A stretch of 64,000 nt of DNA, taken from Bacteroidales bacterium (GTDB lineage: Bacteria; Bacteroidota; Bacteroidia; Bacteroidales; UBA10428). The translations under genes and the position numbers were made by a program. Positions 24,865 to 34,304 of the stretch are shown in pieces (the stretch's first letter is position 1; the number at the start of each line of letters is the position of its first letter). The notes below the pieces were generated by a model that saw only the letters and a list, made by a program, of their open reading frames with translations, was not told the DNA's origin and searched no databases. The stretch covers positions 1-64,000 of the forward strand of contig JAFGTR010000027.1 in the NCBI GenBank assembly GCA_016934055.1, written 5' to 3'.

Positions 24865-24905
24865 TAATGCATTTCGGCAAATAACACTTATATCATTCCA
24901 ACCCT

Positions 24906-26000
24906 ATGAAGAGCAAAATAAAAGTACTCATTGTTGATGATTCTGCAGTCGTCAGGCAAACTTTAACGTCCCTGATGGAATCAGATCCGGATATTGAGGT
25001 TATTGGGACAGCCGCTGATCCGATTTTTGCTGCAAAAAAGATTTCCAGGGAATTACCTGATGTTATCACCCTTGATATAGAAATGCCCAGGATGGATGGA
25101 CTTACTTTCCTCAGGAAACTAATGATTCAGCATCCTATACCGGTGGTTATTATTTCAAGCCTTGCAGCACATACTACTGAAACAGGTATTAAAGCACTTG
25201 AAAGCGGGGCCGTTGAGATAATAACCAAACCACAGGTTGGCACGCGTGAATTTCTGGAAGAATCAAAAATACGTATTTGTGATGCAATAAAAGCAGCTGC
25301 TCAGGCAAAGATAAAACGAAGAACTCCGATTATTACGAATTTCCGGACAGAGCCAAGATTTACTGCTGACGCCATTCTTTCGGGAACGAAACCAGGCAGT
25401 ATGATTAAAACAACGGAAAATATCATTGCAGTCGGAGCTTCAACCGGAGGTACCGATGCCTTGCTCAAATTCCTTCAGGAAATGCCTGTTGATGCTCCTG
25501 GCATTATTATCGTACAGCATATGCCTGAGCATTTTACACGATCTTTTGCAAACAGGCTTAATGATCTCTGCCATATTAATGTAAAGGAAGCCGAAAACGA
25601 CGATGCTGTGATTCGTGGCAGAGCCCTCATAGCCAGGGGAAACCATCACCTGTTATTAAAAAGAAGCGGGGCCCGTTATTATGTTGAAACCGTTGAAGGT
25701 CCCCTGGTGAACCGTCACCGACCATCTGTTGATGTTTTGTTTCGTTCTACGGCAAAATATGCCGGACGAAATGCGATTGGCATAATAATGACAGGGATGG
25801 GTGACGATGGCGCAAAAGGATTGCTGGAAATGAAAGAGGCCGGAGCTTATACTATTGCCCAGGACGAGAAATCATGCATTGTTTTTGGCATGCCCAATGA
25901 AGCCATTAAGATCAACGCTGCCAGTGTTGTTTTACCATTGGATAAAATTGCATCCCACGTTTATCAATTTGAAAAAAGATTGAATTCAGGAATCGAATAG
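24906..26000 (+). CDS. cheB: Chemoreceptor methylesterase CheB
   Basis: A 364-residue response regulator with a methylesterase output domain that demethylates or deamidates receptor glutamates once phosphorylated by CheA. The receiver has D11-D12 and D57 in '[12 protein letters not shown]'. After a linker of about 60 residues the esterase has Ser179 in 'GASTGG', His205 in 'VQHMPEHF' and Asp301 in 'GMGDDG', the full triad with family spacing (Ser to Asp 122 residues). It ends the canonical che part of the cluster; a 117-base gap follows. Confidence 0.96.
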   Translation: MKSKIKVLIVDDSAVVRQTLTSLMESDPDIEVIGTAADPIFAAKKISRELPDVITLDIEMPRMDGLTFLRKLMIQHPIPVVIISSLAAHTTETGIKALESGAVEIITKPQVGTREFLEESKIRICDAIKAAAQAKIKRRTPIITNFRTEPRFTADAILSGTKPGSMIKTTENIIAVGASTGGTDALLKFLQEMPVDAPGIIIVQHMPEHFTRSFANRLNDLCHINVKEAENDDAVIRGRALIARGNHHLLLKRSGARYYVETVEGPLVNRHRPSVDVLFRSTAKYAGRNAIGIIMTGMGDDGAKGLLEMKEAGAYTIAQDEKSCIVFGMPNEAIKINAASVVLPLDKIASHVYQFEKRLNSGIE

Positions 26001-26117
26001 GCTGTTAATATCCATAATATTATCAATATTTTCATGACAATTATCAGAATATCAGTTTTTATGCAACGTGTTTTTAAGTTATGAAAATATTGATTACTTT
26101 TAGATTGTCACTGCTGA

Positions 26118-28421
26118 ATGAAAATTCATACAGGTATGGATGCAAAAAGTCGTAAAGAAACTGTATCACAATATACTGTTTTAACTATTATTATACTCCT
26201 TGTTTTTCCGCTTGCCTCATTATTCACTGATTTAATGGTCAATGATTTTAGTTATAACGCAAAAGGTTTCTGTGCCCTGCTGAAAAACAACCCTGTTCAT
26301 TGGATAGTATTTGCATCATTTGTTGTTTTATCTGTCGGAGCTTATTTTCTGATCAGGCATTTTGTCAATATATTGGCTCAAAAGCAAAGAATCATTGATA
26401 AAGAGCGTGAGCGGACCAAATCCGTCACTCAGTTTGCTCAGGATCTGATTCATGAAAATTTCACAACCTCTCTCACCCTGACAGAAGAAACCGATGACCT
26501 TGGCAAGTCATTAATAAATCTCAGAGACACCTTAAAATCCAATAAGGAAGATGAATCAAAAAGACGAAAGGAAGATGAATTGAGAAACTGGCTTGCAGAG
26601 GGCATGGCCAGTTTCAGCGAAATTCTGAGAAACAATATCCATGATGAAGAAAAACTGGCGTACAGCACCATAAAAGCATTAACCGAATATATTAATGCTA
26701 TACAGGGTGGATTTTATTTGTTAAATGACACAGATGAGAACAACAGGTTTTTTGACCTTAAAGCCTTTTTTGCCTATGACCGCAAAAAATTTGCCGACCA
26801 TCAGGTTCCCTGGGGTGACGGCCTTATAGGGACAGCAGCCAAAGAGCAAAAAACTGTGTACCTGACCCAGTTACCTTCTGATTATATAAAGGTAACATCG
26901 GGTCTTGGACAAACAAATCCTAAATGTCTTTTGATTGTTCCTATCCAACGCGAGAACGAGATTCATGGCGTTTTAGAACTTGCTTCCCTTAATCACTTTG
27001 AAAATCATCATGTTACTTTTGCTGAAAAGGTTGCAGAAAGTGTGGCATCAACACTTTCAGCTGTAAAAACCAACATCAGAACCGCCCGTTTGCTCGAAGA
27101 GTCAAAAGCCCAGGCGCAGGCGCTTTCAGCACAGGAAGAAGAAATGAGGCAAAACCTCGAAGAACTGCAAGCTACCCAGGAAGAAGCCACACGTCAGACA
27201 GAACAATTCATGAAGCTTGAAAATACTGTCAATCACACCCTTATTCGTGCCGAATACAGTATTGATGGCACTTTATTGTATGCAAACACCAAATTCCTCA
27301 GCAAACTTGAATATTCTTCGAATTCCCAGGTAGAAGGTAAAAATATTAATTTGTTTATTGCAGAAAAAGACCGGGAGTGGTTTGGCAAAATATGGGAAGA
27401 CCTTGCAAAGGGAGGCCGGCATTTTGAAGGGTATATGAAGCATGTTACCAGAACAGGTAAAGATTTATGGACTATTGCCACTTATACATGCATCAGAAAA
27501 GATGAGAATGAAGTGGAAAAAATACTATTCCTCGCATTAGACACAACCGAGCAAAAGAAATTAAGCCTGAAAATGGAAGGCATTATTGATTCTGTTAACC
27601 GCTCTGGAATCAAACTCGAGCTTGATATCAACGGAAATATTATAGAGACCAATGATGTTTTTTTCAATACATTTAAGTACATAGAAAAGGACATTTATAA
27701 TCTCACCATATTTGATATTCTTGACCCTATTGAAATTGAAGGTTTCAATAAAAAATGGGAAACCATTATCAAAGGAATAGGTTTTATGGGGCAGTTTAAA
27801 TCAAAAACAAAAGACAATGTTGAGAAATGGATAAGAGGGGCTTTCAGCACAGTTTTTGATATGTACGGCGATGTGGAAAGAATTGTGTATATCGGTCAGG
27901 ATGTAACCAATGAAAAGCAAATGGAAATCGAGTTGCGCAATCAGACAGATATACTGAAAAAACAGGAAAAAATGTTAAGGGAATCTGAAAAGGAATTAAG
28001 TCGTAAACTCCGGGAAGCCAGGTTGGAAATGCAACAACAATATAAAGAAATAGAACACATCAAAATCCGTAACGAAAGAACCCTGGAAGGAGCATTGGAT
28101 GCCATCATCACAACCGCGCATGATAATAAGATAATATTTTTTAATCACGCTGCCGAAGAATTATGGGGTTATAAACGTGAGGAGACAATTAATCATGATG
28201 TTGGTATTCTTTTTTCACACAAAACAATTGAAGAAGATGATTTTCTGCTAAAATATACCGGTCCCGGAGACAAAAAAATAATAGGCGTAAGAAAAGAAAT
28301 TAAAATTATGACTAAACAAAAAGAAGAGAAACCAGTTCTTATCCTGTTATCAAGGGCTCAGGTTGAAAATGAAGTAACCTATACAGCATTCATTCAAAAT
28401 ATTGAAGTCGAATTGTTTTAA
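26118..28421 (+). CDS. Membrane-bound GAF and multi-PAS sensor protein without output domain
   Basis: A 767-residue protein with two membrane segments near 20-38 and 62-84 that enclose a short extracytoplasmic loop, a HAMP-like linker, a GAF domain (about 155-325), a coiled coil ('QEEEMRQNLEELQATQ' near 345-360) and three PAS domains (about 370-480, 490-600 and 645-760). It ends with the third PAS domain: no kinase, cyclase, receiver or MCP tip. Because it sits in a che cluster without an MCP, it may be a receptor that acts through protein contacts, perhaps with the hybrid kinase-like protein 15 bases downstream. That is inference. Confidence 0.85.
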   Translation: MKIHTGMDAKSRKETVSQYTVLTIIILLVFPLASLFTDLMVNDFSYNAKGFCALLKNNPVHWIVFASFVVLSVGAYFLIRHFVNILAQKQRIIDKERERTKSVTQFAQDLIHENFTTSLTLTEETDDLGKSLINLRDTLKSNKEDESKRRKEDELRNWLAEGMASFSEILRNNIHDEEKLAYSTIKALTEYINAIQGGFYLLNDTDENNRFFDLKAFFAYDRKKFADHQVPWGDGLIGTAAKEQKTVYLTQLPSDYIKVTSGLGQTNPKCLLIVPIQRENEIHGVLELASLNHFENHHVTFAEKVAESVASTLSAVKTNIRTARLLEESKAQAQALSAQEEEMRQNLEELQATQEEATRQTEQFMKLENTVNHTLIRAEYSIDGTLLYANTKFLSKLEYSSNSQVEGKNINLFIAEKDREWFGKIWEDLAKGGRHFEGYMKHVTRTGKDLWTIATYTCIRKDENEVEKILFLALDTTEQKKLSLKMEGIIDSVNRSGIKLELDINGNIIETNDVFFNTFKYIEKDIYNLTIFDILDPIEIEGFNKKWETIIKGIGFMGQFKSKTKDNVEKWIRGAFSTVFDMYGDVERIVYIGQDVTNEKQMEIELRNQTDILKKQEKMLRESEKELSRKLREARLEMQQQYKEIEHIKIRNERTLEGALDAIITTAHDNKIIFFNHAAEELWGYKREETINHDVGILFSHKTIEEDDFLLKYTGPGDKKIIGVRKEIKIMTKQKEEKPVLILLSRAQVENEVTYTAFIQNIEVELF

Positions 28422-28436
28422 CAGAGTAAAGCGTTC

Positions 28437-30089
28437 ATGTTGCTTGGTAATAAAAGAAAACATACTACACTCCGGAAAAATAAGTTGAAACAACTGGAAA
28501 AGGAGGTTGAAAAGCTAAAAGCTTTATTGATCGATTCAGGGGAAGACAATATAAGAGAATCATACTTTATCAGAAAAGCTTTAGAAATCAGTGAATTATT
28601 ATACTGGTTTATATCAACACAGGATAATATTGTTACTGTATCAGAAAAGCTGCATGATATTTTTAACCTGCAAGTCAGCAATAAGTTAAACTATGAAGAA
28701 TTCATCGGCTTTATACATCATGATGATAAGGCCATGTTTGAAAAAACGATCAAAGCCCTGGACCATGACAACCCGCCTGCTGAATTTGAATGTCGCATAT
28801 TATCGGTTGCAAATGAAATCAAAGAAACTGGGAACTACTTATGCAAAGTAGCCAAAGTAAACGAACCTTTATCAAGTCAAACCTATATCATCGGTACTTT
28901 TATCAACAATGATACCGCAGAGAAAGCCAGGAGAGACCTGGCAAAAGCCATTGAAAGGGCTGATGAATCTGATCGATTGAAAAATACGATATTGGCCAAC
29001 ATTTCACGTGAAATCAGAACACCAATGAATGCTATAATTGGTTTTTCTGAATTGCTTAATATAGAAAAACCCGACGTTGAAAAACGGAAGGATTACGCCA
29101 GAACCATCCGGAATCAGGGCATTATGCTTTTAAAATTTATCGATGATATAGCGGAACTGACAAAATTTGAATCGGGTAAATTAATAATGACAAGGACCCA
29201 ATGTAATCTGAATTCTTTGCTGAAAGAAATGGAAATAATTGCCCATCAGCAGAAAAGAGCACTAAAAAAAGAATCTCTTGACATAAAACTTGTCTTGCCT
29301 GATAAAACAGGATTAATAGTATACACAGATCCAGGAAGGGTACAACAGGTCATATCAAACCTGGTCCATAACGCAATCAAATTTACAGAAAAGGGATTTG
29401 TTGAATTTGGCTATAAACCTCTCTCGGATGAAAAAATAGAATTTTTTGTTAAAGATACCGGCATTGGTATATCAAAGGATAAGCAAAAGAATATATTCAA
29501 CCGTTTTGCTGAAGAAGAGATTGTCACCCTGAAATATGAGGGGTCAGGTTTGGGATTGACATTATCAAAAAACCTTGTAAGGTTATTGGGAGGAAAAATA
29601 TGGGTTGAATCAGAACCAGGTAAAGGAACTGCCTTTCGTTTCACCATTCCCTTTGAACAGGACAGCACGGCAGCTCATAATTTATCATCTGTTGAAGAAG
29701 AACAGCTTCCAAATTATAAATGGAAAGACAAAGTAATTCTTGTTGTTGAGGATGATGAAGTAAGTTTTAAGTTTCTGGAAGCCATGTTACAAGATTGTGA
29801 TGCTCAGATTCTGCATGCAACAAATGGCTTTCAGGCTGTCGAACTGTGCAAGTCAATCAGTAAAATTGATCTCATTTTAATGGATATTAAAATGCCTGAG
29901 ATGAATGGCTTTGAAGCCACACAGCAAATACGTCAGTTCAATAAGAAGATTCCGATCATAGCACAAACCGCTTACGTGCTGAATGTCGATCAGGATAAAT
30001 GCATTGCTGTAGGCTGCAATGATTGTATCACAAAACCTATTGATATCAAAGAGTTTCTTGATAAGGTTAATAAATTTTTAAAGGAATAG
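28437..30089 (+). CDS. Hybrid histidine-kinase-like protein with His replaced by Arg
   Basis: A 550-residue soluble protein: coiled coil (1-45), a PAS-like domain (about 45-165), HisKA (175-245), HATPase (285-410) and a C-terminal receiver (about 432-550). The H box reads 'ANISREIRTPMNAI': Arg191 (CGT at 29007-29009) replaces the phospho-acceptor His, one base change from CAT. The ATP boxes 'SNLVHNAIKFTEKG', 'DTGIGIS' and 'GSGLGLTLS' are intact, as is the receiver ('LILMDIKMP', 'IIAQTAY', 'CITKPID'). So it cannot autophosphorylate at the usual site, while its receiver could accept phosphate from another donor. It is the last gene of the cluster, converging on gpx. Confidence 0.87.
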   Translation: MLLGNKRKHTTLRKNKLKQLEKEVEKLKALLIDSGEDNIRESYFIRKALEISELLYWFISTQDNIVTVSEKLHDIFNLQVSNKLNYEEFIGFIHHDDKAMFEKTIKALDHDNPPAEFECRILSVANEIKETGNYLCKVAKVNEPLSSQTYIIGTFINNDTAEKARRDLAKAIERADESDRLKNTILANISREIRTPMNAIIGFSELLNIEKPDVEKRKDYARTIRNQGIMLLKFIDDIAELTKFESGKLIMTRTQCNLNSLLKEMEIIAHQQKRALKKESLDIKLVLPDKTGLIVYTDPGRVQQVISNLVHNAIKFTEKGFVEFGYKPLSDEKIEFFVKDTGIGISKDKQKNIFNRFAEEEIVTLKYEGSGLGLTLSKNLVRLLGGKIWVESEPGKGTAFRFTIPFEQDSTAAHNLSSVEEEQLPNYKWKDKVILVVEDDEVSFKFLEAMLQDCDAQILHATNGFQAVELCKSISKIDLILMDIKMPEMNGFEATQQIRQFNKKIPIIAQTAYVLNVDQDKCIAVGCNDCITKPIDIKEFLDKVNKFLKE

Positions 30090-30097
30090 AACGACGC

Positions 30098-30652
30098 CTA
30101 TTGATCAACCTTAGAAAGCCAACCAATTACCTTTTCGGAATAAGGACTCTCACCGGGCATTAATACATCAACCAGCCGGCCATTCTCATCAATCAGGAAT
30201 TTTTGAAAATTCCATTTTACTTCCTTATCCAATACACCATTTAAAGATTTTTTTGTTAACCATTGATATAAAGGATGCTGATCCTTTCCCTTAACTGAAA
30301 TTTTGGCCATCATCGGAAAAGTTACGCCGTAATTGATGCGGCAGAAATTCTCAATCTCTTCGTCTGTACCTGGTTCCTGATTTAAAAAGTTATTGGCCGG
30401 AAATCCGATAATGATGAAATTGTTATTTCTGTATTCCTTGTAAAGCTTTTCAAGTTCCCCGTATTGTGGTGTAAATCCGCATTTGGATGCTGTATTGACA
30501 ACCATGACTTTCTTACCCTTTAGGGATGAAAGATCAAAATCCTGATGATCTATTGTTTTTACGGTAAAATCATAAAAACCTGCAGTTTGCTGAGGCTGCC
30601 CATTTATAGAGCAGGCCGTTACAAACAAAAAAATGGCGAGAATATTTTTCAT
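30098..30652 (-). CDS. Glutathione peroxidase-family lipoprotein
   Basis: A 184-residue thiol peroxidase. The signal sequence ends in a lipobox 'VTAC' (C14), so it is probably membrane-anchored outside the cytoplasm. The catalytic Cys58 lies in '[12 protein letters not shown]' (Cys, not selenocysteine); '[13 protein letters not shown]' supplies the Gln and '[10 protein letters not shown]' the Trp/Asn. Such bacterial enzymes usually take electrons from thioredoxin rather than glutathione. It converges on the hybrid kinase-like gene with eight bases between stops. Confidence 0.92.
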   Translation of the reverse strand: MKNILAIFLFVTACSINGQPQQTAGFYDFTVKTIDHQDFDLSSLKGKKVMVVNTASKCGFTPQYGELEKLYKEYRNNNFIIIGFPANNFLNQEPGTDEEIENFCRINYGVTFPMMAKISVKGKDQHPLYQWLTKKSLNGVLDKEVKWNFQKFLIDENGRLVDVLMPGESPYSEKVIGWLSKVDQ

Positions 30653-30763
30653 AATTTTAGCTGTAATAATGTTTCAGTGCATAATATTTCATTAATCTCT
30701 TTAACGATAATTAAACACATTTCCGTCAGGAATGTTCTGAATGCAGAATATTATCTTTTTCCT

Positions 30764-31144
30764 TCATTTCATTTTTCTGTGAAAATAATAATCCTTACTG
30801 TTAAAGGCTATTGAAACAATTAACGCTGCAAAAAAAATGACAACAGTTAACACATCAACCCTGTCTGAATCAACATCTGCGCAGAAAAACCTTTCAGTAA
30901 TATATTCGATATATGAAGCCGGTAAATTGAGAAAACCCATTTTTTCAAGTACGGAAAAATGCCAGTCAGTGAATGGACAATATCCAAAACCATAAAAAAT
31001 GCCAAGAAAAAACCATGAAGAACCGGTCAATAAAAGAGTAATCAGGTTAATTAAACGGGTCTTCCTGTATATCCATCCAAAAAGATTAAAAAATACAAGT
31101 GCTGTATGAAAGACGATAAAAAATAAATCCAGTAATTTTAACAT
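30764..31144 (-). CDS. DUF2784-family membrane protein
   Basis: A 126-residue protein with three or four hydrophobic segments (about 5-25, 33-55 and 98-115). The 'YGFGYCPFTDWHFSVLEKMG' stretch, followed by 'YIEYITERFF', matches the DUF2784 pattern of a CPLTD-like motif and a helix before the last membrane segment. Function is unknown. Neighbours give no hint; it diverges from the acylphosphatase gene. Confidence 0.75.
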   Translation of the reverse strand: MLKLLDLFFIVFHTALVFFNLFGWIYRKTRLINLITLLLTGSSWFFLGIFYGFGYCPFTDWHFSVLEKMGFLNLPASYIEYITERFFCADVDSDRVDVLTVVIFFAALIVSIAFNSKDYYFHRKMK

Positions 31145-31221
31145 GAATTATGTTTATGATTTAAATAAGCTGTTTAAAGTTATTTAACTTAAGTTGCTAT
31201 TTATTAAAAAAATACTAAATA

Positions 31222-31276
31222 ATTGATTCTTAATTCTTAAATCATATTAAGATTTTTATAACTGGCAACTTGAATT
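31222..31276 (+). repeat. Dispersed sequence shared with 14182-14227
   Basis: Begins ATTGATTCTT and ends with TGGCAACTTGAATT like the copy at 14182, with a short internal duplication. It ends ten bases before the acylphosphatase start codon, so it is probably part of that gene's leader. Confidence 0.5.
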
Positions 31277-31286
31277 ATTGATAAAA

Positions 31287-31556
31287 ATGGTACATAAGAA
31301 TATACTCATTCAAGGATTTGTCCAGGGCGTGGGCTTTCGTTATTCTGCAGTTAAGGCAGCTCATCAATTTGATATTAAGGGATTTGTAAAAAACATGCAA
31401 GACGGCAGTGTATATATTGAAGCCGAAGGATCAGAATCAAAAGTTGAAGAATTCATCATGTGGTGCCATAGCGGTCCGCCAATGGCACACATTCGTTCCG
31501 TATCAATACTGGACGGTCCACTGATGCAATTCCGTCATTTTAAGATTGCTTATTAA
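31287..31556 (+). CDS. acyP: Acylphosphatase
   Basis: Hydrolyses acyl phosphates such as carbamoyl or acetyl phosphate; a small cytoplasmic enzyme. The 89-residue protein has the family signature 'IQGFVQGVGFRY' with the catalytic Arg, and 'GFVKNMQDGSVYIEAEG' with the catalytic Asn. I start at the ATG at 31287; the TTG three codons earlier is less likely. With pta, ackA, ptb and buk elsewhere in the window, it is a possible drain on acyl phosphates, though this is only an inference. Confidence 0.93.
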   Translation: MVHKNILIQGFVQGVGFRYSAVKAAHQFDIKGFVKNMQDGSVYIEAEGSESKVEEFIMWCHSGPPMAHIRSVSILDGPLMQFRHFKIAY

Positions 31557-31613
31557 CAATGGTCGGTTGATTGGTTTAAGAATTTTTAACAGAAAAATAA
31601 TAATAAGTTACTT

Positions 31614-32399
31614 TTATACAGGTCTTATTGATTCACCCTCAAGCCAGCCTTTGTTGCCATCCGTCAGCCTGATCTCAAACCAGTTACCCATATGATCAAT
31701 TAATATCACTTTAGTTCCTTCGTGCAAAACAAACATGTTATTACCATCCTTATCAGGCGAACTCTTTACTGTTACAGAAGGCTCAACAACAACAGCCGTA
31801 TGATTATCGGTTATAAACTTTTTTCTTTTTACAGAACTCCAATAGGTTAAGAATGTAAAAAACAATAAAATAACCGCTGAATAGAAGCTTATTTTTTTTA
31901 TGAACAGAGTGCCTGAAAAGAAATACAGGAGGAATAACAATATCATGAGAGCAAAAGCAATAAGACTAATTATGGCCCATGTGTTTGAAGGTAAAATATT
32001 TATAAAAAAACGAATCCATCGTTTTATAAAAAAATCAGGGATAACATCAATTTTGTCAAAAACTCTGACATTGGCTATGGCCAGATTTTGATTGATATCT
32101 TCATCGTAAGGAGCAAGCAGTTTTGCTTTTTCGTAATATAAAATGGCATAGCCCAGTTCACCCCTTTTGTAATATGCATTGCCCAGGTTGTAAAATACTT
32201 CAGGTGATTGAATTCCTTTTTCAATCAACAAATGATATGTATTAACAGCCTTGTCGAATTCATTCTGCTGATAGTATTTGTTTGCCAACACAAACAGGGA
32301 ATCAATTTGTCCAAGGCAAGACAAACCTGGCATCACAATCATGATAAAAATCATCAGAAGTGAAATCAATACTTTGCTATAGTACTTTCTTTTCTTCAT
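31614..32399 (-). CDS. batE: BatE: TPR and SH3-domain membrane protein of the aerotolerance operon
   Basis: From the ATG at 32399 the protein has 261 residues and starts with a basic then hydrophobic signal segment; an upstream in-frame ATG at 32453 overlaps batD by eight bases and adds an unlikely leader. TPR repeats follow ('YYQQNEFDKAVNTYHLLI', 'EVFYNLGNAYYKRGELGYAI'), then two membrane segments and a bacterial SH3 domain ('VTVKSSPD' to 'GNKGWLEGESIRPV'). This is the BatE architecture. It is the last gene of the moxR-bat operon, which is linked to envelope integrity and oxygen tolerance in Bacteroides fragilis. Confidence 0.88.
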   Translation of the reverse strand: MKKRKYYSKVLISLLMIFIMIVMPGLSCLGQIDSLFVLANKYYQQNEFDKAVNTYHLLIEKGIQSPEVFYNLGNAYYKRGELGYAILYYEKAKLLAPYDEDINQNLAIANVRVFDKIDVIPDFFIKRWIRFFINILPSNTWAIISLIAFALMILLFLLYFFSGTLFIKKISFYSAVILLFFTFLTYWSSVKRKKFITDNHTAVVVEPSVTVKSSPDKDGNNMFVLHEGTKVILIDHMGNWFEIRLTDGNKGWLEGESIRPV

Positions 32400-32445
32400 T
32401 ATTTCAGCATATAAAAAAATACATATTGTACATAAATGAATTGCT

Positions 32446-34290
32446 TCAACCAAGCTCCTGTTGAAGTCTCACAATAAGTTTTACAGCCTTGTCAAGCAAT
32501 TGTTCTTCATCCACCGTTTCTGATGATGGAGCATACCGGGCAAATTCACAATCATTGATTACCTCGAATAACCTGTTCATGGTTTCTTCTTCTATCTTAC
32601 GGTCGGTTAATGCACTCCGGGCGCTATCCCCGGAAAGATCAGCTATGGGTATAGACAGTTTATCGCTCAGGTATAACCATATAGCCCCGAGTAACTCATC
32701 ATAAAACCCTTTTTTGTTATCAGACTTTATCAAAAGGGCTGCCTTCTTAAGTCTCTTTCTTGCATATCGGTTAGCTTTTCTATTCCTGACCATGGCCAGA
32801 TCCTGTGCTCTTTTGATATGGTTACGGCGCAAAAGCAAAAGCAAACTGCCCATCAAAATCAACAATACAAATAATAAATAATAAACTATATTATCAACAA
32901 GAAAAATCCCGCTGAAAGCTCGATATTTCATTTTCAGCCTGATGTATTGTATGTCACTTCTGAGCAGTTTCACATCTTCCTTTGCAATCCCTGAAATAAT
33001 AGGCATCAAAGTATCTCCTTCTCCTTTCTCAACAGAAATAGTATGACTTCCGGAAGTCAGCGTTTTAAACTGTTTTGAATGAATATCAAAATATGAGAAT
33101 GTGACAGGAGGAATGATAAACTCTCCGGGATAATGAGGAATTAAAAGGTATTCAAATGTTTTTATTCCGGACATCGGACTTTCAGCAATAGTCTTAATGA
33201 CCGGATCATATTTCTCGATATCAGGTGGAAAATTAACCTGTGGCTCATCAACAATTTTGTAATTTCCTCTCCCTTTTATTATAACTTTATAATTAACAGC
33301 ATCATTGGTTTTTACTTTGTTCTTGTCAACAGAAGTACTGATGATAAAATCACCCACAGCTCCGTTATAAGAATCAGGTTTGTTGGCTGGCAAAGCCCGG
33401 CTCTTAACCGCCACCCTGTTTGATTTTAGCTTAACCGGAATATCCCTTACGGAGGGTTCAAAAAACTCATCAAAGAAACTGTTTGATCTTCTCTTTACCT
33501 GTTGTCTGACAGAAACATCAAGATCAAAAGGTTCTATGATTAATTCTCCTGCTTTTTGAGGTATCAGCAATACTTTCTGCAAGATGCCTGTATAGTAAAT
33601 ATCACCATTCACATTTTCACGTTCAAGGTTTCTCAATGGAGGAATTTCTATTGCTTCAGTATAAAAACCCTTAAAATCAGGACCCTTGTATCGTTGATCA
33701 ATGCCGGAGATTTGAAGCTTTGTATAAAGTTTCACAGTTGCTACTATCTGCTCACCTATGTACGCAACATTCTTATTTAGTATAAGCCTTACATATACAT
33801 CATCAGAAGAGGTTTCTGAACTTTTTGCTTCAGCCTGATCCGGCTGACCGGATGATGATGAACCAGGGGCATTGCTGCCAACCACTTCAATTGTCAATGC
33901 ATTTGATTGAACCTGTTTGTTTTTTAGTTGCGCCGACGCAGGAGCAATGTTATATTTGCCTTCTTTGACAGCTCTGAAATAATAAGTATAACTGTAAGTG
34001 GTTTTTGTATAAGTTCGTCCGGGCGATGATTCAATCTGGGTGCTTTGACCCATACTCGGGCCACCGAGAAACTGAAAATCGCTGAATTCAGGTAAGGTAA
34101 TATCTGATATCTTCTGAGTCGACTCATATGTAACGGCAAATTGCTCCCCCACCCTAAGCACATTTGGCTCAGCCACAGCAGTGAATTGTACTTCCTGTGC
34201 AGATAACAATACACTTTGCGCTACTGACAAACACATTGTCAATAAAACAAACCTCATGACCGGCACCAGAAGTTTCAATTGATTGTTCAT
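32446..34290 (-). CDS. batD: BatD: oxygen-tolerance protein
   Basis: A 614-residue exported protein with signal peptide (ending near 'LLSAQE'), a series of beta-sandwich domains ('PNVLRVGEQFAVTYE', 'VRLILNKNVAYIGEQIVATVKLY', 'STSVDKNKVKTNDAVNYKVIIKG'), one membrane segment at about 465-485 and a cytoplasmic tail with basic and helical sequence. This is the BatD (DUF7507/oxygen tolerance) layout. Between the first two domains is a Ser/Gly/Gln-rich linker. It lies 14 bases after batC and overlaps the longest batE frame. Confidence 0.92.
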   Translation of the reverse strand: MNNQLKLLVPVMRFVLLTMCLSVAQSVLLSAQEVQFTAVAEPNVLRVGEQFAVTYESTQKISDITLPEFSDFQFLGGPSMGQSTQIESSPGRTYTKTTYSYTYYFRAVKEGKYNIAPASAQLKNKQVQSNALTIEVVGSNAPGSSSSGQPDQAEAKSSETSSDDVYVRLILNKNVAYIGEQIVATVKLYTKLQISGIDQRYKGPDFKGFYTEAIEIPPLRNLERENVNGDIYYTGILQKVLLIPQKAGELIIEPFDLDVSVRQQVKRRSNSFFDEFFEPSVRDIPVKLKSNRVAVKSRALPANKPDSYNGAVGDFIISTSVDKNKVKTNDAVNYKVIIKGRGNYKIVDEPQVNFPPDIEKYDPVIKTIAESPMSGIKTFEYLLIPHYPGEFIIPPVTFSYFDIHSKQFKTLTSGSHTISVEKGEGDTLMPIISGIAKEDVKLLRSDIQYIRLKMKYRAFSGIFLVDNIVYYLLFVLLILMGSLLLLLRRNHIKRAQDLAMVRNRKANRYARKRLKKAALLIKSDNKKGFYDELLGAIWLYLSDKLSIPIADLSGDSARSALTDRKIEEETMNRLFEVINDCEFARYAPSSETVDEEQLLDKAVKLIVRLQQELG

Positions 34291-34304
34291 AATCGTTTAT
34301 TTTG

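Noticed and set aside
31155..31168. TGATTTAAATAA near-match to the FNR-like motif upstream of the DUF2784 gene
   Set aside because: One core base of the second half-site is wrong and the distance to any promoter element is unclear.
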